Shown: positions 38,888-52,413 of the stretch, one piece after another
How positions within the stretch are numbered: the first letter of the stretch is position 1
Layout of the letters: each line of letters begins with the position of its first letter
NCBI GenBank assembly: GCA_003279115.1
Contig: QCBG01000001.1
Coordinates: 124,001 to 188,000 of the forward strand
Direction: 5' to 3'
From: Prochlorococcus sp. AG-347-E03
Lineage (GTDB): Bacteria; Cyanobacteriota; Cyanobacteriia; PCC-6307; Cyanobiaceae
Length of the DNA: 64,000 nucleotides
Made by a program: the position numbers and the translations under genes
The notes under the pieces: model-generated
What the model was told of the DNA's origin: nothing
Database searches by the model: none
The model's input: the letters and a program-made list of their open reading frames with translations, nothing else

Positions 38888-40213
38888 TTAAGATTCTAAA
38901 TCAGAAATTTCTTTAAGTGCAGCAATACTTAAAACTTCTGGATTTATATCATTAACAAGGACATCATCTTCGATTCTTATCCCAATGCCTTTCCATTTCG
39001 CATCAATAGAAGGCTGTCCTTCAGGTACTGGGATTCTATCACTTATATAAATACCAGGTTCTACTGTAAGGATCATTCCATTCTGTAAAGGTACTTCATA
39101 GTCTCCCATCCTATATGCTCCAACATCATGAACATCTAAGCCGAGCCAATGACCAGTTCTATGCATGTATAAGTGTTTATATAATTGATTCTCAATTATT
39201 TCTTCTGTACTGCCCGTCAATAATCCAATTTCTTTTAATCCTTCTATTAAAGTTATTAAAGCAACTTTGTGCACTGCACTAGAATTTGATCCAACTACAG
39301 CACTTTTAATTGCATTTTTTTGAGCACTCAGTACAATTTCATAAATAATTTTTTGTTCTACAGAAAATTTTCCGCTTATGGGAATTGTTCTTGTTATATC
39401 TCCATTGTAATAATCGGTTAATGAACATCCAGCATCTACCAACAATAAATCTCCCTTATTTAAGGGTGCATTATTTAAGGTGTAATGCAAAATACATGCA
39501 TTATCTCCTGAAGCAACAATAGAATTATAAGCAGGTCCTCTTGCGCCCTTTTCCAAAAAATATCCTTCTAAAATACCCTGTATTTGTCTTTCATTTTCCT
39601 TAGATGACACAGATTTTCTAACTAATTCATGAGCTTCTGCTGAAATTTGTGTAGCCTCTTTCATTCTTTTAATTTCAAAATCACTTTTAATTAATCTCAT
39701 CTCATTTAAATAAATTTCAGGAGATTTTATAGAATTTGCACCCATGCCCAATCTTGAGCGATTTTCAAGTTGTTGGGAAAATATTTCTAAAATTATTTTT
39801 TCAGTTAATGGATGCTTACCGATTGAAAAAACAAGCTCATCAGCTCCTTTTATATAGCCTGGGAGTAAATCTTTTAGTTCATTTATTGAGTGAGCCTTAT
39901 CAGCACTAAATTCTTTTTCAGCGCCTTCTAATCCCCATCTAAAGCCGTGCCAAACCTCGCTTATAACATCTTTGGGAGCAACAAATAAAATGAATCTCTC
40001 TCCCTTTGGTTTGTGAGATAAGAAAAGAGCTATTGCATCAGGCTCATCAAAACCAGTGAGATACCAAAAATTACTATCTTGTCTAAAAGGATATTCACAA
40101 TCGGCATGATGTTTTACAAGATTAGCACCAGGAATAATAGCAGCTTTTCCACCTAATTTATTTAGGAAAATTTCTCTTCTTTCTTCAAAAACTTTTTTAT
40201 CAGATTTGAACAT
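38888..40213 (-). CDS. pepP: Xaa-Pro aminopeptidase P family
   Basis: LLVDAGCSLTDYYNGDITRTIP, HRTGHWLGLDVHDVG. Confidence 0.92.
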   Translation of the reverse strand: MFKSDKKVFEERREIFLNKLGGKAAIIPGANLVKHHADCEYPFRQDSNFWYLTGFDEPDAIALFLSHKPKGERFILFVAPKDVISEVWHGFRWGLEGAEKEFSADKAHSINELKDLLPGYIKGADELVFSIGKHPLTEKIILEIFSQQLENRSRLGMGANSIKSPEIYLNEMRLIKSDFEIKRMKEATQISAEAHELVRKSVSSKENERQIQGILEGYFLEKGARGPAYNSIVASGDNACILHYTLNNAPLNKGDLLLVDAGCSLTDYYNGDITRTIPISGKFSVEQKIIYEIVLSAQKNAIKSAVVGSNSSAVHKVALITLIEGLKEIGLLTGSTEEIIENQLYKHLYMHRTGHWLGLDVHDVGAYRMGDYEVPLQNGMILTVEPGIYISDRIPVPEGQPSIDAKWKGIGIRIEDDVLVNDINPEVLSIAALKEISDLES

Positions 40214-40286
40214 GAATGTGTATTGGCGTGTTTAAAAAAAAAATGGAAGAATGAATTAAAACAGATTTAATTTCTAATCTACTTTA

Positions 40287-41264
40287 ATGGAACCAAATGT
40301 TTACGGTTTAATCTTACTTATAATTATTATTTTAATAGGGTCAGCATGTTGTTCGGGAGTAGAAGCGGCCTTTTTAGCTGTAAATACAATTAGAATTCTA
40401 GAATTAGCATCAAAACAAAAGCCAAAAAGTTCTGCTAATCAACTCCTTAAACTTAGGAAACATCTTGGTAGGACATTAACTGTAATAACTATTACTAATA
40501 ATGGATTTAACATAATTGGAAGTCTAATTTTAGGCGTGTACGGAGCATTGGTAATTAAAAGCAGTTATGGCTTAACCTTTTTTTCAATTATTTTTTATAT
40601 GCTAGTTGTCTTAGTTGGAGAAGTACTACCCAAAGCTCTTGGCACAAAATTTTCAGTCCAAATAGCATTATTATCAGTTCCGATCCTGAGGATATTAAAT
40701 ACTTTAATGAAGCCATTTTTGATGTTAATAGAGCAAATATTTCCAGTTATTACGGCAGAAAATGAAATTTCAACTGATGAGGAAGAAATTAGACAAATGG
40801 CGAAAATTGGGAGTCAGAAAGGTTTGATAGAAGCTGATGAGGCAGCGATGATATTTAAGGTTTTCCAGTTGAATGATTTAAAAGCTAAAGATTTAATGAC
40901 CCCTAGGGTATCAGCACCCTGTCTTGATGGGTCTTCTAATCTTGATGAAATTTCGAAACTAATAATGTCAGATAACTCTCCTTGGTGGGTTATTTTGGGG
41001 GATAAGGTTGACAAAATACAAGGAGTGGTGGAGCGTGAAAGTATGCTAGCGGAATTAATTAAAGGGGGAAATAAAAAATTATTATCAGAAATCTGCGAAC
41101 CTGTGGACTACATTCCAGAAATGATTAAGGTAGATCAATTATTAACACGATTTGACAAGAACCATAAAGGAGTGAAAGTAGTAGTAGATGAATTAGGTGG
41201 ATTCGTGGGAATTATTGGTGCAGAAGCAGTGTTATCTGTATTAGCTGGTTGGTGGAAAAAATAA
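40287..41264 (+). CDS. CNNM/DUF21-CBS hemolysin-type transporter
   Basis: DUF21 TM domain then LMTPRVSAPCL CBS region. Confidence 0.85.
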   Translation: MEPNVYGLILLIIIILIGSACCSGVEAAFLAVNTIRILELASKQKPKSSANQLLKLRKHLGRTLTVITITNNGFNIIGSLILGVYGALVIKSSYGLTFFSIIFYMLVVLVGEVLPKALGTKFSVQIALLSVPILRILNTLMKPFLMLIEQIFPVITAENEISTDEEEIRQMAKIGSQKGLIEADEAAMIFKVFQLNDLKAKDLMTPRVSAPCLDGSSNLDEISKLIMSDNSPWWVILGDKVDKIQGVVERESMLAELIKGGNKKLLSEICEPVDYIPEMIKVDQLLTRFDKNHKGVKVVVDELGGFVGIIGAEAVLSVLAGWWKK

Positions 41265-41267
41265 ATT

Positions 41268-42509
41268 ATGAAAAAATTGAGACCTAACAAAAATTTTTTA
41301 CTCTTAAAAAATTGGTGGGAGAATATTAACCTTACCAACTATGAAAAAAGTTTTTTTAATAAAGATATAATTTCATTTAATCAACAACTTATAAGGTTCA
41401 AAGAAAAAAAAATAAGAATAAGCGCATATGGTAAATCAGGCGCAGGGAAATCATCCGTCTTAAATTCTCTATTAAAAAAAGATATCTTTAAAACAGATAT
41501 TATCAATGGTTCCACAAGAGAAATACAATCCGAAGAGTTGGCTCTTGAAGATCAAATGCTCAATAGTATAGAGTTTTTAGATTCGCCAGGATTTGATTTC
41601 TGCAATATTAAATTCCCAGAAAAAATTTACTCTTGTATTAAACATTCAGATCTTATTTTATTTATAGTTTCGGGAGATATAAATAGAAATGAATTAAGTG
41701 AAATCAACGCATTAATTAAAGATGGGAAAAAAATTATTGTAATTTTAAATAAAATTGATCTTTTAAAAAAAAATGAACTAAAAGAAGTAATAGAAAATAT
41801 ACAATTTAAGCTCCCAAAAGATTCAAATATTCCAATTATTGTTAATCATAAAAACAATTTAAATCATTACATAACAAAAATAATAAATCGTCATGGAGAG
41901 ATGTTATTAACACTAAATTCTCTTCATTTGGCGGACAAATTGTTTATGCAGATAAAAGAGCAAAGATTAAGAAGAAGGCAAAAATTAGCTCAGTCAACTA
42001 TTGGCAAATTTTCAACCATAAAGGCATCAGCGGTAGCTCTTAATCCCTTTATCTTTTTTGATGTTGCTGGTAGTTTTGCACTAGATACAGCGTTGATTGG
42101 CGAATTAATTAAAATTTATGACTTAAATTTAAAGGGTGAATCCACTAGAAAAATATTCAAAAATATATCTATGAATAATTTATTTTTGGGAGTCACTCAA
42201 GTAGGTGTCCATACATCTTTCAATCTTATTAAGAAAGTAAGTTTATTAACTGCACCTTTCACTAACGGTTTATCATTATTACCCTATGGGCCCATAGCTA
42301 TTATTCAAGCAGCAATAGCAATCCATTCTACAAAAATCCTTGGAAAATTAGCAGCCAAAGAGCTTTTTACAAGAAGCAAAGTTTCATTTATTGAACCTTC
42401 TATTATGATTCAAAATATAACTTTCAAAGAACCAGAGATTTTTAGCCACCTAAATATTTATTTATCAAATAGAAATTTAAATAAAAATTTTGTGAGTTTT
42501 CTGCCTTAA
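41268..42509 (+). CDS. Era-like GTPase with DUF697-type C-terminus
   Basis: GKSGAGKSSVLNSLL G1, DSPGFD G3, NKID G4. Confidence 0.85.
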   Translation: MKKLRPNKNFLLLKNWWENINLTNYEKSFFNKDIISFNQQLIRFKEKKIRISAYGKSGAGKSSVLNSLLKKDIFKTDIINGSTREIQSEELALEDQMLNSIEFLDSPGFDFCNIKFPEKIYSCIKHSDLILFIVSGDINRNELSEINALIKDGKKIIVILNKIDLLKKNELKEVIENIQFKLPKDSNIPIIVNHKNNLNHYITKIINRHGEMLLTLNSLHLADKLFMQIKEQRLRRRQKLAQSTIGKFSTIKASAVALNPFIFFDVAGSFALDTALIGELIKIYDLNLKGESTRKIFKNISMNNLFLGVTQVGVHTSFNLIKKVSLLTAPFTNGLSLLPYGPIAIIQAAIAIHSTKILGKLAAKELFTRSKVSFIEPSIMIQNITFKEPEIFSHLNIYLSNRNLNKNFVSFLP

Positions 42510-42516
42510 AATTAAG

Positions 42517-43095
42517 ATGTTAAAAAGCGTTGCATTATTTGGTACTAGTGCAGATCCACCAACTATTGGTCATAAAAAAATAATTGAAGAATTATCTAAA
42601 ATTTATGATTTTACAATTAGTTATGTAAGCAACAATCCCAATAAAAAGCACAAAGAGGATATCTCAATTCGTAGCCATTTATTAAAAACTTTGATTGAAG
42701 ATTTAGATAATCCAAAAATTTTATTTAATCAAAGGCTTAGTAGTAAATGGGCATTAGAGTCCATCAAAAAGTGTAAAAAAATTTATGAGTTTAATAATTT
42801 AGATTTTGTTATTGGTAGTGATTTAATTAAAGATATTTTCTCCTGGAAAAATTTTGATAAAATTATTAAGGAGGTAAGTTTTTTTATAATTTTAAGGGAG
42901 GGATATCCTGTTAAGTCAAATACTATTAAAATGTTAGAAACTTACAATGTGAAATTTAGGATTTCAAATATAAAAATCCCAAACATTTCAAGTTCAAAGT
43001 TTAGATTAAATTTTAATTATTCTAATTTACCTACATCTTTAATAGATATTGTTAAGAAGAATAATTTGTATGAATCCACTACATCAGTTGAATGA
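42517..43095 (+). CDS. nadD: nicotinate-nucleotide adenylyltransferase-like
   Basis: LFGTSADPPTIGHKKII nucleotidyltransferase motif; next to nadE. Confidence 0.8.
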   Translation: MLKSVALFGTSADPPTIGHKKIIEELSKIYDFTISYVSNNPNKKHKEDISIRSHLLKTLIEDLDNPKILFNQRLSSKWALESIKKCKKIYEFNNLDFVIGSDLIKDIFSWKNFDKIIKEVSFFIILREGYPVKSNTIKMLETYNVKFRISNIKIPNISSSKFRLNFNYSNLPTSLIDIVKKNNLYESTTSVE

Positions 43096-44789
43096 GGTTT
43101 TTACTTTCTCAAATTAATCCAGTTGTTGGCGATTTAGAGGGTAATGCAAAAAAAATACTTAATATTGCCTCAAAAGCTTGCTCAATTTCTGCTGATTTTG
43201 TTCTCACTCCAGAATTATCATTATGGGGATATCCAGCTAATGACTTACTTCTACAAAAAAATTTAATTAGAAATCAATCTCAAATACTGGACCAGTTAGC
43301 CTTAAATATTCATAAAAAATGTGGAAACTTAAGTATCACAGTTGGGATAGCTGAAAGAATAAATGATTCTTTTTTCCCAAATCTTTATAATTCTATTGCA
43401 TTGCTTGAGGGAGGTAAATGGACAATAATTGCTCGTAAAATTATTCTTCCCACTTATGAAGTATTTGATGAAAAAAGATACTTTAGATCAGAAGAAAAAG
43501 TATCTGTATTGATAAAAAAAATTAAAAATAAAACCTGGAGAATTGGTTTTACTATATGTGAGGATCTATGGGTCAACAAAGATATAGAAGGAAGAGGAAT
43601 TCATAGAAAAAATCCTATTGTTGATTTAAAGAAAAAAAAAGTTGATATTTTAGTTAATTTATCAGCCTCCCCATATAGCTTCAAAAAGTTAGAGCTAAGA
43701 TCCAAAGTTTCCAGTTTTGCTGCTCAATATCTAAAAGTCCCCTTAATTTATGTAAACCAGATTGGTGCAAATGATAATTTAATTTTTGATGGAAATAGTT
43801 TTATTCTTGATAAGAATGGATTTAAAATTAAGCAATTAAAATCTTTTTCAGAGGACCACTTTAGTTGGGAAATTGGGGAAACAATACCTGAAAAAAATAA
43901 ATTTGAAGACTCTGAAATATCATCAATTTTTGATGCATTAGTTCTTGGTGTTAGAGATTATGCCAAGAAATGCGGATTTAAAACAGCTTTAATTGGATTA
44001 AGTGGTGGCATCGATTCAGCACTAGTTTCAGCTATAGCTACAGCTGCTCTTGGCAGTAAAAATATTTATTGTGTCTCAATGCCCTCTAAATGGAGCTCAT
44101 CTCATTCAAAAAGTGATGCGAAGGATTTAGCGAGAAGATTAAAAATAAATTTCAAAAGCATACCAATTGAAAACTTGTTGACCTCTTTTGAAGAATCTTT
44201 TGTAAAAACAATAGCTTTAGAGATGGCTGAAATAACAAATCAAAATATTCAATCAAGGATTAGAGGAACGCTTCTAATGGCTTTAGCAAATCAAGAAAAA
44301 CATTTATTACTTTCAACAGGAAATAAATCGGAACTTGCTGTTGGATATTGCACACTTTATGGTGATATGAATGGAGGATTATCTGTAATTGGGGATTTAT
44401 ATAAAACTAATGTTTTCAAATTATGCAAATGGCTTGATAGTGAAGATTCAATTAATCATAGAAAATCATACATGTTAGATACTAATGCAAATATAATTGG
44501 AGAAAATATTCGAACGAAAGCTCCAAGCGCCGAATTAGGTCCTGACCAATTAGATACAGATTCTCTCCCACCTTATTCCACTTTAGATAATATTCTTAAA
44601 GGGATTATTGAAGAGAAAAAAGATTTAAAACAACTCGAAGAAGATGGTCACGAAAAAGAGATGATCTTAAAAATAATCTCACTTATAAAAAAAGCGGAAT
44701 TCAAAAGAAAGCAAGCTCCACCTATCCTTAAACTAAGCAGTCAGTCATTGGGAAGTGACTGGAGAGTTCCAATTGCAATATCTTATTAA
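43092..44789 (+). CDS. nadE: glutamine-dependent NAD+ synthase
   Basis: nitrilase-like N-terminus plus LIGLSGGIDSALVSAIA. Confidence 0.95.
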   Translation: MRFLLSQINPVVGDLEGNAKKILNIASKACSISADFVLTPELSLWGYPANDLLLQKNLIRNQSQILDQLALNIHKKCGNLSITVGIAERINDSFFPNLYNSIALLEGGKWTIIARKIILPTYEVFDEKRYFRSEEKVSVLIKKIKNKTWRIGFTICEDLWVNKDIEGRGIHRKNPIVDLKKKKVDILVNLSASPYSFKKLELRSKVSSFAAQYLKVPLIYVNQIGANDNLIFDGNSFILDKNGFKIKQLKSFSEDHFSWEIGETIPEKNKFEDSEISSIFDALVLGVRDYAKKCGFKTALIGLSGGIDSALVSAIATAALGSKNIYCVSMPSKWSSSHSKSDAKDLARRLKINFKSIPIENLLTSFEESFVKTIALEMAEITNQNIQSRIRGTLLMALANQEKHLLLSTGNKSELAVGYCTLYGDMNGGLSVIGDLYKTNVFKLCKWLDSEDSINHRKSYMLDTNANIIGENIRTKAPSAELGPDQLDTDSLPPYSTLDNILKGIIEEKKDLKQLEEDGHEKEMILKIISLIKKAEFKRKQAPPILKLSSQSLGSDWRVPIAISY

Positions 44790-45844
44790 TCGTTATAAGA
44801 ACATTTTTGAATTTTTTTTAAAGGTCGTTTAATTGAATTAAGATTAATACCTTTCTTTATAGCAATAATTAGACCCGCAGCTTCTAAATAATTATTAACT
44901 TCAAAAAGGTTAGGATACTCATAAAACTCATCAGTAACTTTTAATGTATTTTTATTTTTTACTGAAATAATATTTAAACCATTTTCAATTGCTGCTAACA
45001 CTGCTTCTCCACCGAGCGCCCCATTAGGAACGACAATTGATTCAATTTGATGAGGATGTAATGTGATTAGATCATGTTTATTAGGTAATTCAACAATGTC
45101 AGGCGCATTGCTTAAGCCAATCAATACTGATGGTAAAAAGGTATATCCAATTTCTTCTGCAGCAGCACGAGGATCTAAATTTTCATTTAACTCAATTGGA
45201 TCTAAAGCTGGTGCATGAGCACAAGGAACTTTTAAGAATTTGCTTATTATGTGACTTATTACAGCTTCTACTCCAGAAATAGGGTCAACCCCTTTCCCCT
45301 CTCGATAAATAGTTGTTTCTGGAGAGTCTGAATCATCGGGAAATTTTGCCACAATTGCTATTGCCGTAACTCCTTTTTCTATTAAACATTTACCGGCATC
45401 GATTAAAGTATCAGGGTTTTCAATTATGCCACCGCTCATTTTTGAGGAATCAGGATCAATAACTATCTTTAATGGTTTTTTTGTAACTACATATGAATGA
45501 ACATTGATTCCTAATGTAGAAACACAAGCATCAGCAACTTGCAAATGCCTTACTAATATTTCATTTTCAATTCCTGAATCAAAAATTATTCCAATTTTCT
45601 GTTTCTTTACGCTTCTTAGGGCAATTTCTCCTTTAGCAAATCGGTCTAAAGTATAACCCTCAACATAAAAAATATTTTGATCTTTTTCAGAAAGAGTCCC
45701 ACCATTCATTACATTTGGATGCGTAATTAAACATCCACTTGCTGAAGCCAATAATTTAGCAGTAGGAAGTGCATCCCCAGCAAAACCTCCTATCTCACAA
45801 CCTATACCAGTTGGAATAATGAATATTGTTGGTGAAATTTCCAT
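44786..45844 (-). CDS. DUF3326 family protein
   Basis: conserved cyanobacterial-type sequence IIPTGIGCEIGGFAGDALP. Confidence 0.7.
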   Translation of the reverse strand: MEISPTIFIIPTGIGCEIGGFAGDALPTAKLLASASGCLITHPNVMNGGTLSEKDQNIFYVEGYTLDRFAKGEIALRSVKKQKIGIIFDSGIENEILVRHLQVADACVSTLGINVHSYVVTKKPLKIVIDPDSSKMSGGIIENPDTLIDAGKCLIEKGVTAIAIVAKFPDDSDSPETTIYREGKGVDPISGVEAVISHIISKFLKVPCAHAPALDPIELNENLDPRAAAEEIGYTFLPSVLIGLSNAPDIVELPNKHDLITLHPHQIESIVVPNGALGGEAVLAAIENGLNIISVKNKNTLKVTDEFYEYPNLFEVNNYLEAAGLIIAIKKGINLNSIKRPLKKIQKCSYND

Positions 45845-45874
45845 TAATAAATATTTTTCAATTTATATTCTTTT

Positions 45875-46066
45875 CTAATTAGCTAAGATAGCCTTAATTC
45901 TAAGTGTTTTCGCATTTTTAGAGTCAATAGATTTTTGAATATCAATAATTGACCATCGAACTACATCACCTTTTTTTTCTAAATTTGAAACGATAAATTC
46001 CCTTAAATTTTTTAATTTTATTGAAGCTGGCCAATCCAGATTAAAATCAACTGCACTTAATTTCAT
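45875..46066 (-). CDS. small conserved hypothetical protein
   Basis: 63 aa ORF next to ferredoxin gene. Confidence 0.7.
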   Translation of the reverse strand: MKLSAVDFNLDWPASIKLKNLREFIVSNLEKKGDVVRWSIIDIQKSIDSKNAKTLRIKAILAN

Positions 46067-46389
46067 TTTTGATATTTACCAAATTGATCATTATATAGAT
46101 CATCTTCAACTTGATCACCAATTACAACATGCAAATCTGACCTAGGGTAAGCAACACACAAAAGAGCAAATCCTTTTTCTCTTAAATCATCATTTAATCC
46201 CATAGCATCTTCTTGCTCAACAGATCCTTCCAATATCCTGGATGCACAACTTGTACAAACTCCTGAACAACAACTATTTGGTAAATCTATCCCATTCATA
46301 CTAGCCGCTGAAATAATATCTTGATCATCTTGACAAGAAAAACTAAAAGTTTTCTTCTCAAATTCTACTTTGATATTATATTCGGGCAT
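46063..46389 (-). CDS. 2Fe-2S ferredoxin
   Basis: LPNSCCSGVCTSCASRI..LLCVAYP. Confidence 0.92.
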   Translation of the reverse strand: MPEYNIKVEFEKKTFSFSCQDDQDIISAASMNGIDLPNSCCSGVCTSCASRILEGSVEQEDAMGLNDDLREKGFALLCVAYPRSDLHVVIGDQVEDDLYNDQFGKYQK

Positions 46390-46403
46390 ATTCTCAATTT
46401 TTT

Positions 46404-47354
46404 CTAGACTGCTGAGCCTCCTACAACCTCTAATATTTCTTGCGTAATAGCAGCTTGTCTGGCTTTGTTATAAGTTAGATTTAAGGTACTTGCCAATTCT
46501 TTTGCATTATCACTAGCATTATTCATGGCCGTCATTCTGCATGCTAGTTCTGAAGCTGCTGACTCTTGAAGAGCTCTTAGTACCTGATTCTGTAAATATA
46601 ATGGTAATAAGGAATCTAATAGTTGATCAGGACTTTGTTCAAAAACAATATCTGATGGCAACTTCTCTGAATCACTTTTTTCCATATTTGATTTTTCAAC
46701 AAGTAACTTACTATCTTTTGTAGTTAACCTAAAAATTTCATCGTTTTCCTCAGCAATTCCTTGAGGGTCAAGTGGCAATAGTGTTTGAACGACAGGAGCG
46801 CAGCTTACTAGAGTGATGAATTTCGTATAAATAATTTCCACCCTATCAGAATTTTCTGAGAGAAATTCAGCTAAAATTTCATTTGTTACTCCTTCAGAGT
46901 CCTTGACTGTGGGTACCTGTTCTAATTCTTTGAAAGTACTCTTAATTACATATCTATCCTTTCTATTTTGAAAATATCCAATAGCTTTCTTCCCTACCAA
47001 AATTAAATTTGGCTGATAACCTTGTTTGATCAATTCTGCATATCTTATTTCTACCTTTTTTATTAGGTTTGTATTGTAACCACCGCATAAACCTCTATCC
47101 GCAGTTATGCAAACCAAAGTAATGCTCTTTACTTCTCTCTTAGATAATAGAGGAGAGTCGACAGCCTCAAATTGAACTCTAGATTGGATATTTTCTAAGA
47201 CGCGTGCAAGTTTATCTGCAAAAGGTCTACTCTTAAGAACTTGATCTTGAGCTCTCCTAACTTTTGCAGCTGCAACAAGTCTCATGGCCTCCGTTATTTT
47301 TCTTGTATTTTTAACGGAAACGATTCGATCTCTAATCTCTTTAAGATTTGCCAT
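46404..47354 (-). CDS. atpG: ATP synthase subunit gamma
   Basis: [36 protein letters not shown]. Confidence 0.97.
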   Translation of the reverse strand: MANLKEIRDRIVSVKNTRKITEAMRLVAAAKVRRAQDQVLKSRPFADKLARVLENIQSRVQFEAVDSPLLSKREVKSITLVCITADRGLCGGYNTNLIKKVEIRYAELIKQGYQPNLILVGKKAIGYFQNRKDRYVIKSTFKELEQVPTVKDSEGVTNEILAEFLSENSDRVEIIYTKFITLVSCAPVVQTLLPLDPQGIAEENDEIFRLTTKDSKLLVEKSNMEKSDSEKLPSDIVFEQSPDQLLDSLLPLYLQNQVLRALQESAASELACRMTAMNNASDNAKELASTLNLTYNKARQAAITQEILEVVGGSAV

Positions 47355-47373
47355 GATATCTCCTTAAATAAAT

Positions 47374-48903
<1,530 letters not shown>

Positions 48904-48921
48904 TTAAGGTTGATTTAAAAG

Positions 48922-49464
48922 TTACTTGGAAAGGGATAAGCCAAGTTTTCTAATTTGTGAAGCAAGGGAAGCATCAATTACTTTTGATCCTACACTGGCG
49001 ACGAAACCACCGATAAGAGATGGGTCGATTTTAGTTACAAGTTCTAATTTTTCTGTTCCAGCAATATTGATGATCTTTTGAGTAATTAAACCTTTCTGTT
49101 CATCAGTAAGCTCGACAGCAGAAGTAACAGTTGCCAAAGCAATATTACTATTTTCTCGATAAATCTCTAAAAACCTATCAAGAATTGAAGTGAGGATTCC
49201 AATTCTTTGCCTATCGGCCAATAATTTCAAGAAATTCAGTAAAGAAGAATTAACCTTATTTGAAAAAATTTCAATAATGATTTTCTTCTTAGCATCTGTC
49301 TCTAAAATGGGAGAGGATAATGCCTTCTCCAATTCAGGGGAATCATTTATTAATTCCAAAAGTTGTTTAACCTCAGAAACCATCTCCTCAGTTTGCGAAT
49401 TATCATTCACAACTTGAAGTAATGCCTCTGCGTATGGTGTGGTAACTGAATTTAAAAGTGGCAT
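48922..49464 (-). CDS. atpH: ATP synthase subunit delta
   Basis: position in atp operon and sequence. Confidence 0.93.
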   Translation of the reverse strand: MPLLNSVTTPYAEALLQVVNDNSQTEEMVSEVKQLLELINDSPELEKALSSPILETDAKKKIIIEIFSNKVNSSLLNFLKLLADRQRIGILTSILDRFLEIYRENSNIALATVTSAVELTDEQKGLITQKIINIAGTEKLELVTKIDPSLIGGFVASVGSKVIDASLASQIRKLGLSLSK

Positions 49465-49976
49465 TAGTTCACCTCAATATTGTTAATTGATTGAGTTACC
49501 AAATTTTCTTGTGTTGTCTTATCAAGTCGATTTGGGAGAGATTCTAAAGCTTTCTTAATTGCCAGTTCAACAGCTTCTTTTCGTAGTTGAGAAATTGCTC
49601 TGGATGCTTCAGAGCTCTCATCAGAGATTGCACTTTGTTTAATTCGTGCCATCTCCTCTATCGCTTTTTTCTCACTTTCCATTCTGATTGATTCAGATCT
49701 TTTAAGAGAATCTGCTTTTATTTGAGAAGCTTTTTCTTCTGCTGAAGATAAATCATTCTTCGCCTTTTCTAAAGCTTGAGTAGCTTTGAGCAGTCGATCT
49801 TCAGCATCTTTTAATTCAAGAAGGATTCCTTCTCTCCTTTTTTGAAGCATTTTACCTAGGAAACCAGGTAAAAATTTATAAAGACCGAAAACTACTACAG
49901 CCCAATTAAGGATATTAGTTTCAAATAAATTGAAGTTCAATCCAAAACCTTCTGTAGCTAAAAGAGTTAAATTCAT
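49464..49976 (-). CDS. atpF: ATP synthase subunit b
   Basis: N-terminal TM helix then long coiled-coil. Confidence 0.93.
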   Translation of the reverse strand: MNLTLLATEGFGLNFNLFETNILNWAVVVFGLYKFLPGFLGKMLQKRREGILLELKDAEDRLLKATQALEKAKNDLSSAEEKASQIKADSLKRSESIRMESEKKAIEEMARIKQSAISDESSEASRAISQLRKEAVELAIKKALESLPNRLDKTTQENLVTQSINNIEVN

Positions 49977-50434
49977 TTTTCTAGAATCAATCTATTAACA
50001 ATAAGTTCGCTTAGATCATCAGCCTGTTTAGAAAGTTGATCACGAGCAGCAGACGTCTGACTTTCAATCTCTAGTCTTGCTTTTTCTTTTGAAGCATTTG
50101 CTTCATTGTTAGCAAGTTCTAGTGCTTCTTTATAGAGCTTGTCAGACTCATTTTCAGCTTCGCTCACAATTCTTTGGGCTTCTGTACGAGCACTTTGAAG
50201 CTGAGTTAATAAATCAGCTTCTAATTTTTTAACCTCAGAAAGTTTATTTTTGGCCTCAATAATATTATCACTTACAAACTTTTCTCTTTTTTCTACAACT
50301 TTGCCAACAGGCTTAAAAAAGAGAGAATTTAATATGTAAGTAAGTGCAACTACTTGTATCGCCATTAGTGGCAAAGTGGCATTTATATCAAATAATCCAC
50401 CTTCTGTAGCACCAAAAAAATTAAAGGCCAACAT
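49973..50434 (-). CDS. atpG2: ATP synthase subunit b'
   Basis: second b-type subunit typical of cyanobacteria. Confidence 0.93.
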   Translation of the reverse strand: MLAFNFFGATEGGLFDINATLPLMAIQVVALTYILNSLFFKPVGKVVEKREKFVSDNIIEAKNKLSEVKKLEADLLTQLQSARTEAQRIVSEAENESDKLYKEALELANNEANASKEKARLEIESQTSAARDQLSKQADDLSELIVNRLILEK

Positions 50435-50502
50435 ATGTTTTAGTTGAAGTTAAAAAATTAATCTAAAATATTGCTAATAAGGATTAAAAGCAATATTAAC
50501 TT

Positions 50503-50766
<264 letters not shown>

Positions 50767-50913
50767 TTAATACTTGTGATAATCTTTGTTGTCATACACG
50801 CTTGGACATCCTTTATTTTAAGAATGGGTCTGATATTTTTCAGACCTACGCGATTAGATATTTTGCCAGATTACAGACCCTTTGTAAAAGCGTCTAAATC
50901 TATTGAAAGACAG

Positions 50914-51639
50914 CTAATGATGTTCTTCAACAGCTTCTCCAATGTAGTAGGCCGCTAGAGTTGCAAAAATCAATGCCTGAATTGCACTAGTAAATAATCC
51001 TAGGAACATAACAGGTATTGGGAGAATTAGCGGAACTAAAAAGACTAGAACACCAACAACAAGTTCATCAGCCAAAATATTTCCAAATAGCCTGAAAGAG
51101 AGTGATAAAGGTTTCGTAAAGTCCTCTAGTATTTTGAAAGGAAGCATAATCGGAGTTGGGTGAACATAATATTCGAAGTATCTCCAACCCTTATTGCTTA
51201 AACCTGCATAGAAATAAGAAAGTGAAACCAATAAAGCCAATGCTATAGTTGTATTGATATCTGCAGTAGGTGCTCCTAATTCTCCACTTGGTAACTTAAT
51301 CAATCTCCAAGGAATTAAAGCTCCTCCCCAATTACTAACAAAGACGAACAAAAATAAAGTACCTATAAATGGCATCCAATCTCTATATACTTTTTCACCT
51401 ATTTGCGTCCTAGCAAGATCTCTTATGTAATCCCAGAGAAACTCAAGCAGGTTTTGAAGGCCTTTAGGATCATTTTCCATTTTTTTAGTTCCTAAAGAAA
51501 TAAAAACTAATAACGCTCCTAATAAAATCCAAGATGTTAAAAATACCTGCCCATGAAGTCTGATATTTCCAATTTGCCAATAAAGATGTTGACCAACTTC
51601 TAATGCTGCAAAATTTGTTAGCAAGGAATTAAAAAACAT
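50914..51639 (-). CDS. atpB: ATP synthase subunit a
   Basis: [21 protein letters not shown]. Confidence 0.96.
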   Translation of the reverse strand: MFFNSLLTNFAALEVGQHLYWQIGNIRLHGQVFLTSWILLGALLVFISLGTKKMENDPKGLQNLLEFLWDYIRDLARTQIGEKVYRDWMPFIGTLFLFVFVSNWGGALIPWRLIKLPSGELGAPTADINTTIALALLVSLSYFYAGLSNKGWRYFEYYVHPTPIMLPFKILEDFTKPLSLSFRLFGNILADELVVGVLVFLVPLILPIPVMFLGLFTSAIQALIFATLAAYYIGEAVEEHH

Positions 51640-51662
51640 TTGTTTTGAATAAAAAAATTTAC

Positions 51663-52139
51663 TTAAGAACGTGAAAAATAAAGAATGAGTGAAGGCTTAT
51701 AAATGAAAAAACCTATCATCGTAGGAAAAATATCCAAAGATCCTAGCTTGCTCGCAAAAATAAAGAGGCAAACTGGAACTAATAGTTGCAATTTTGATAC
51801 ACCTGTTGATTCTTTACCAAGTTTCCCTATACTTTTGGCAAGCAAACGTAGGTAAAAAATGCCGGCAATTGCACCTATAAAAATACTAAAACCAAAAGTA
51901 AAGCCTAGAAAAATTCCAGTTATTGATGCTAATAAAATAGAAACAATAAAAGTAATTCCAAAAATTGTTAACTGCAATTTTGTGTATTCATCATTTTGGG
52001 AAAGCAAATGATCTATTTGATTGGCAATGCCAAATTTACTTTCTTTGATGATCGAATTATTCAAGGATTGAGGAAATTGAACATTCTCTTTAGGAGGATG
52101 CTCAAGTTTTTTTCTATTTGAGTCCACTGATGTGAACAT
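51663..52139 (-). CDS. ATP synthase I-like protein
   Basis: four TM segments, first gene of the atp operon. Confidence 0.75.
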   Translation of the reverse strand: MFTSVDSNRKKLEHPPKENVQFPQSLNNSIIKESKFGIANQIDHLLSQNDEYTKLQLTIFGITFIVSILLASITGIFLGFTFGFSIFIGAIAGIFYLRLLAKSIGKLGKESTGVSKLQLLVPVCLFIFASKLGSLDIFPTMIGFFIYKPSLILYFSRS

Positions 52140-52413
52140 AGTTTAAAAACCCCTCTGAATGGTTTTAAGTAAGTATATAAACTCACGGAATCTATCACGG
52201 AGAGGTGCCTTTTAGCTAGTTTTTTTTTATAAAAAATTAATTCTTAAGATTTATGATAAATCTATAGGCCATTTTTTACTTTATTCTTCAAAAATAAAAT
52301 TTATGAAAAGTCATCTTTTTAATTGCTTTAACACTTTAAAACGTTAATAAAAGACTTGGCAAAATCTCAATTAAACGTCTCAATAGGACAAATAGACATA
52401 TTCGGCTAAACAA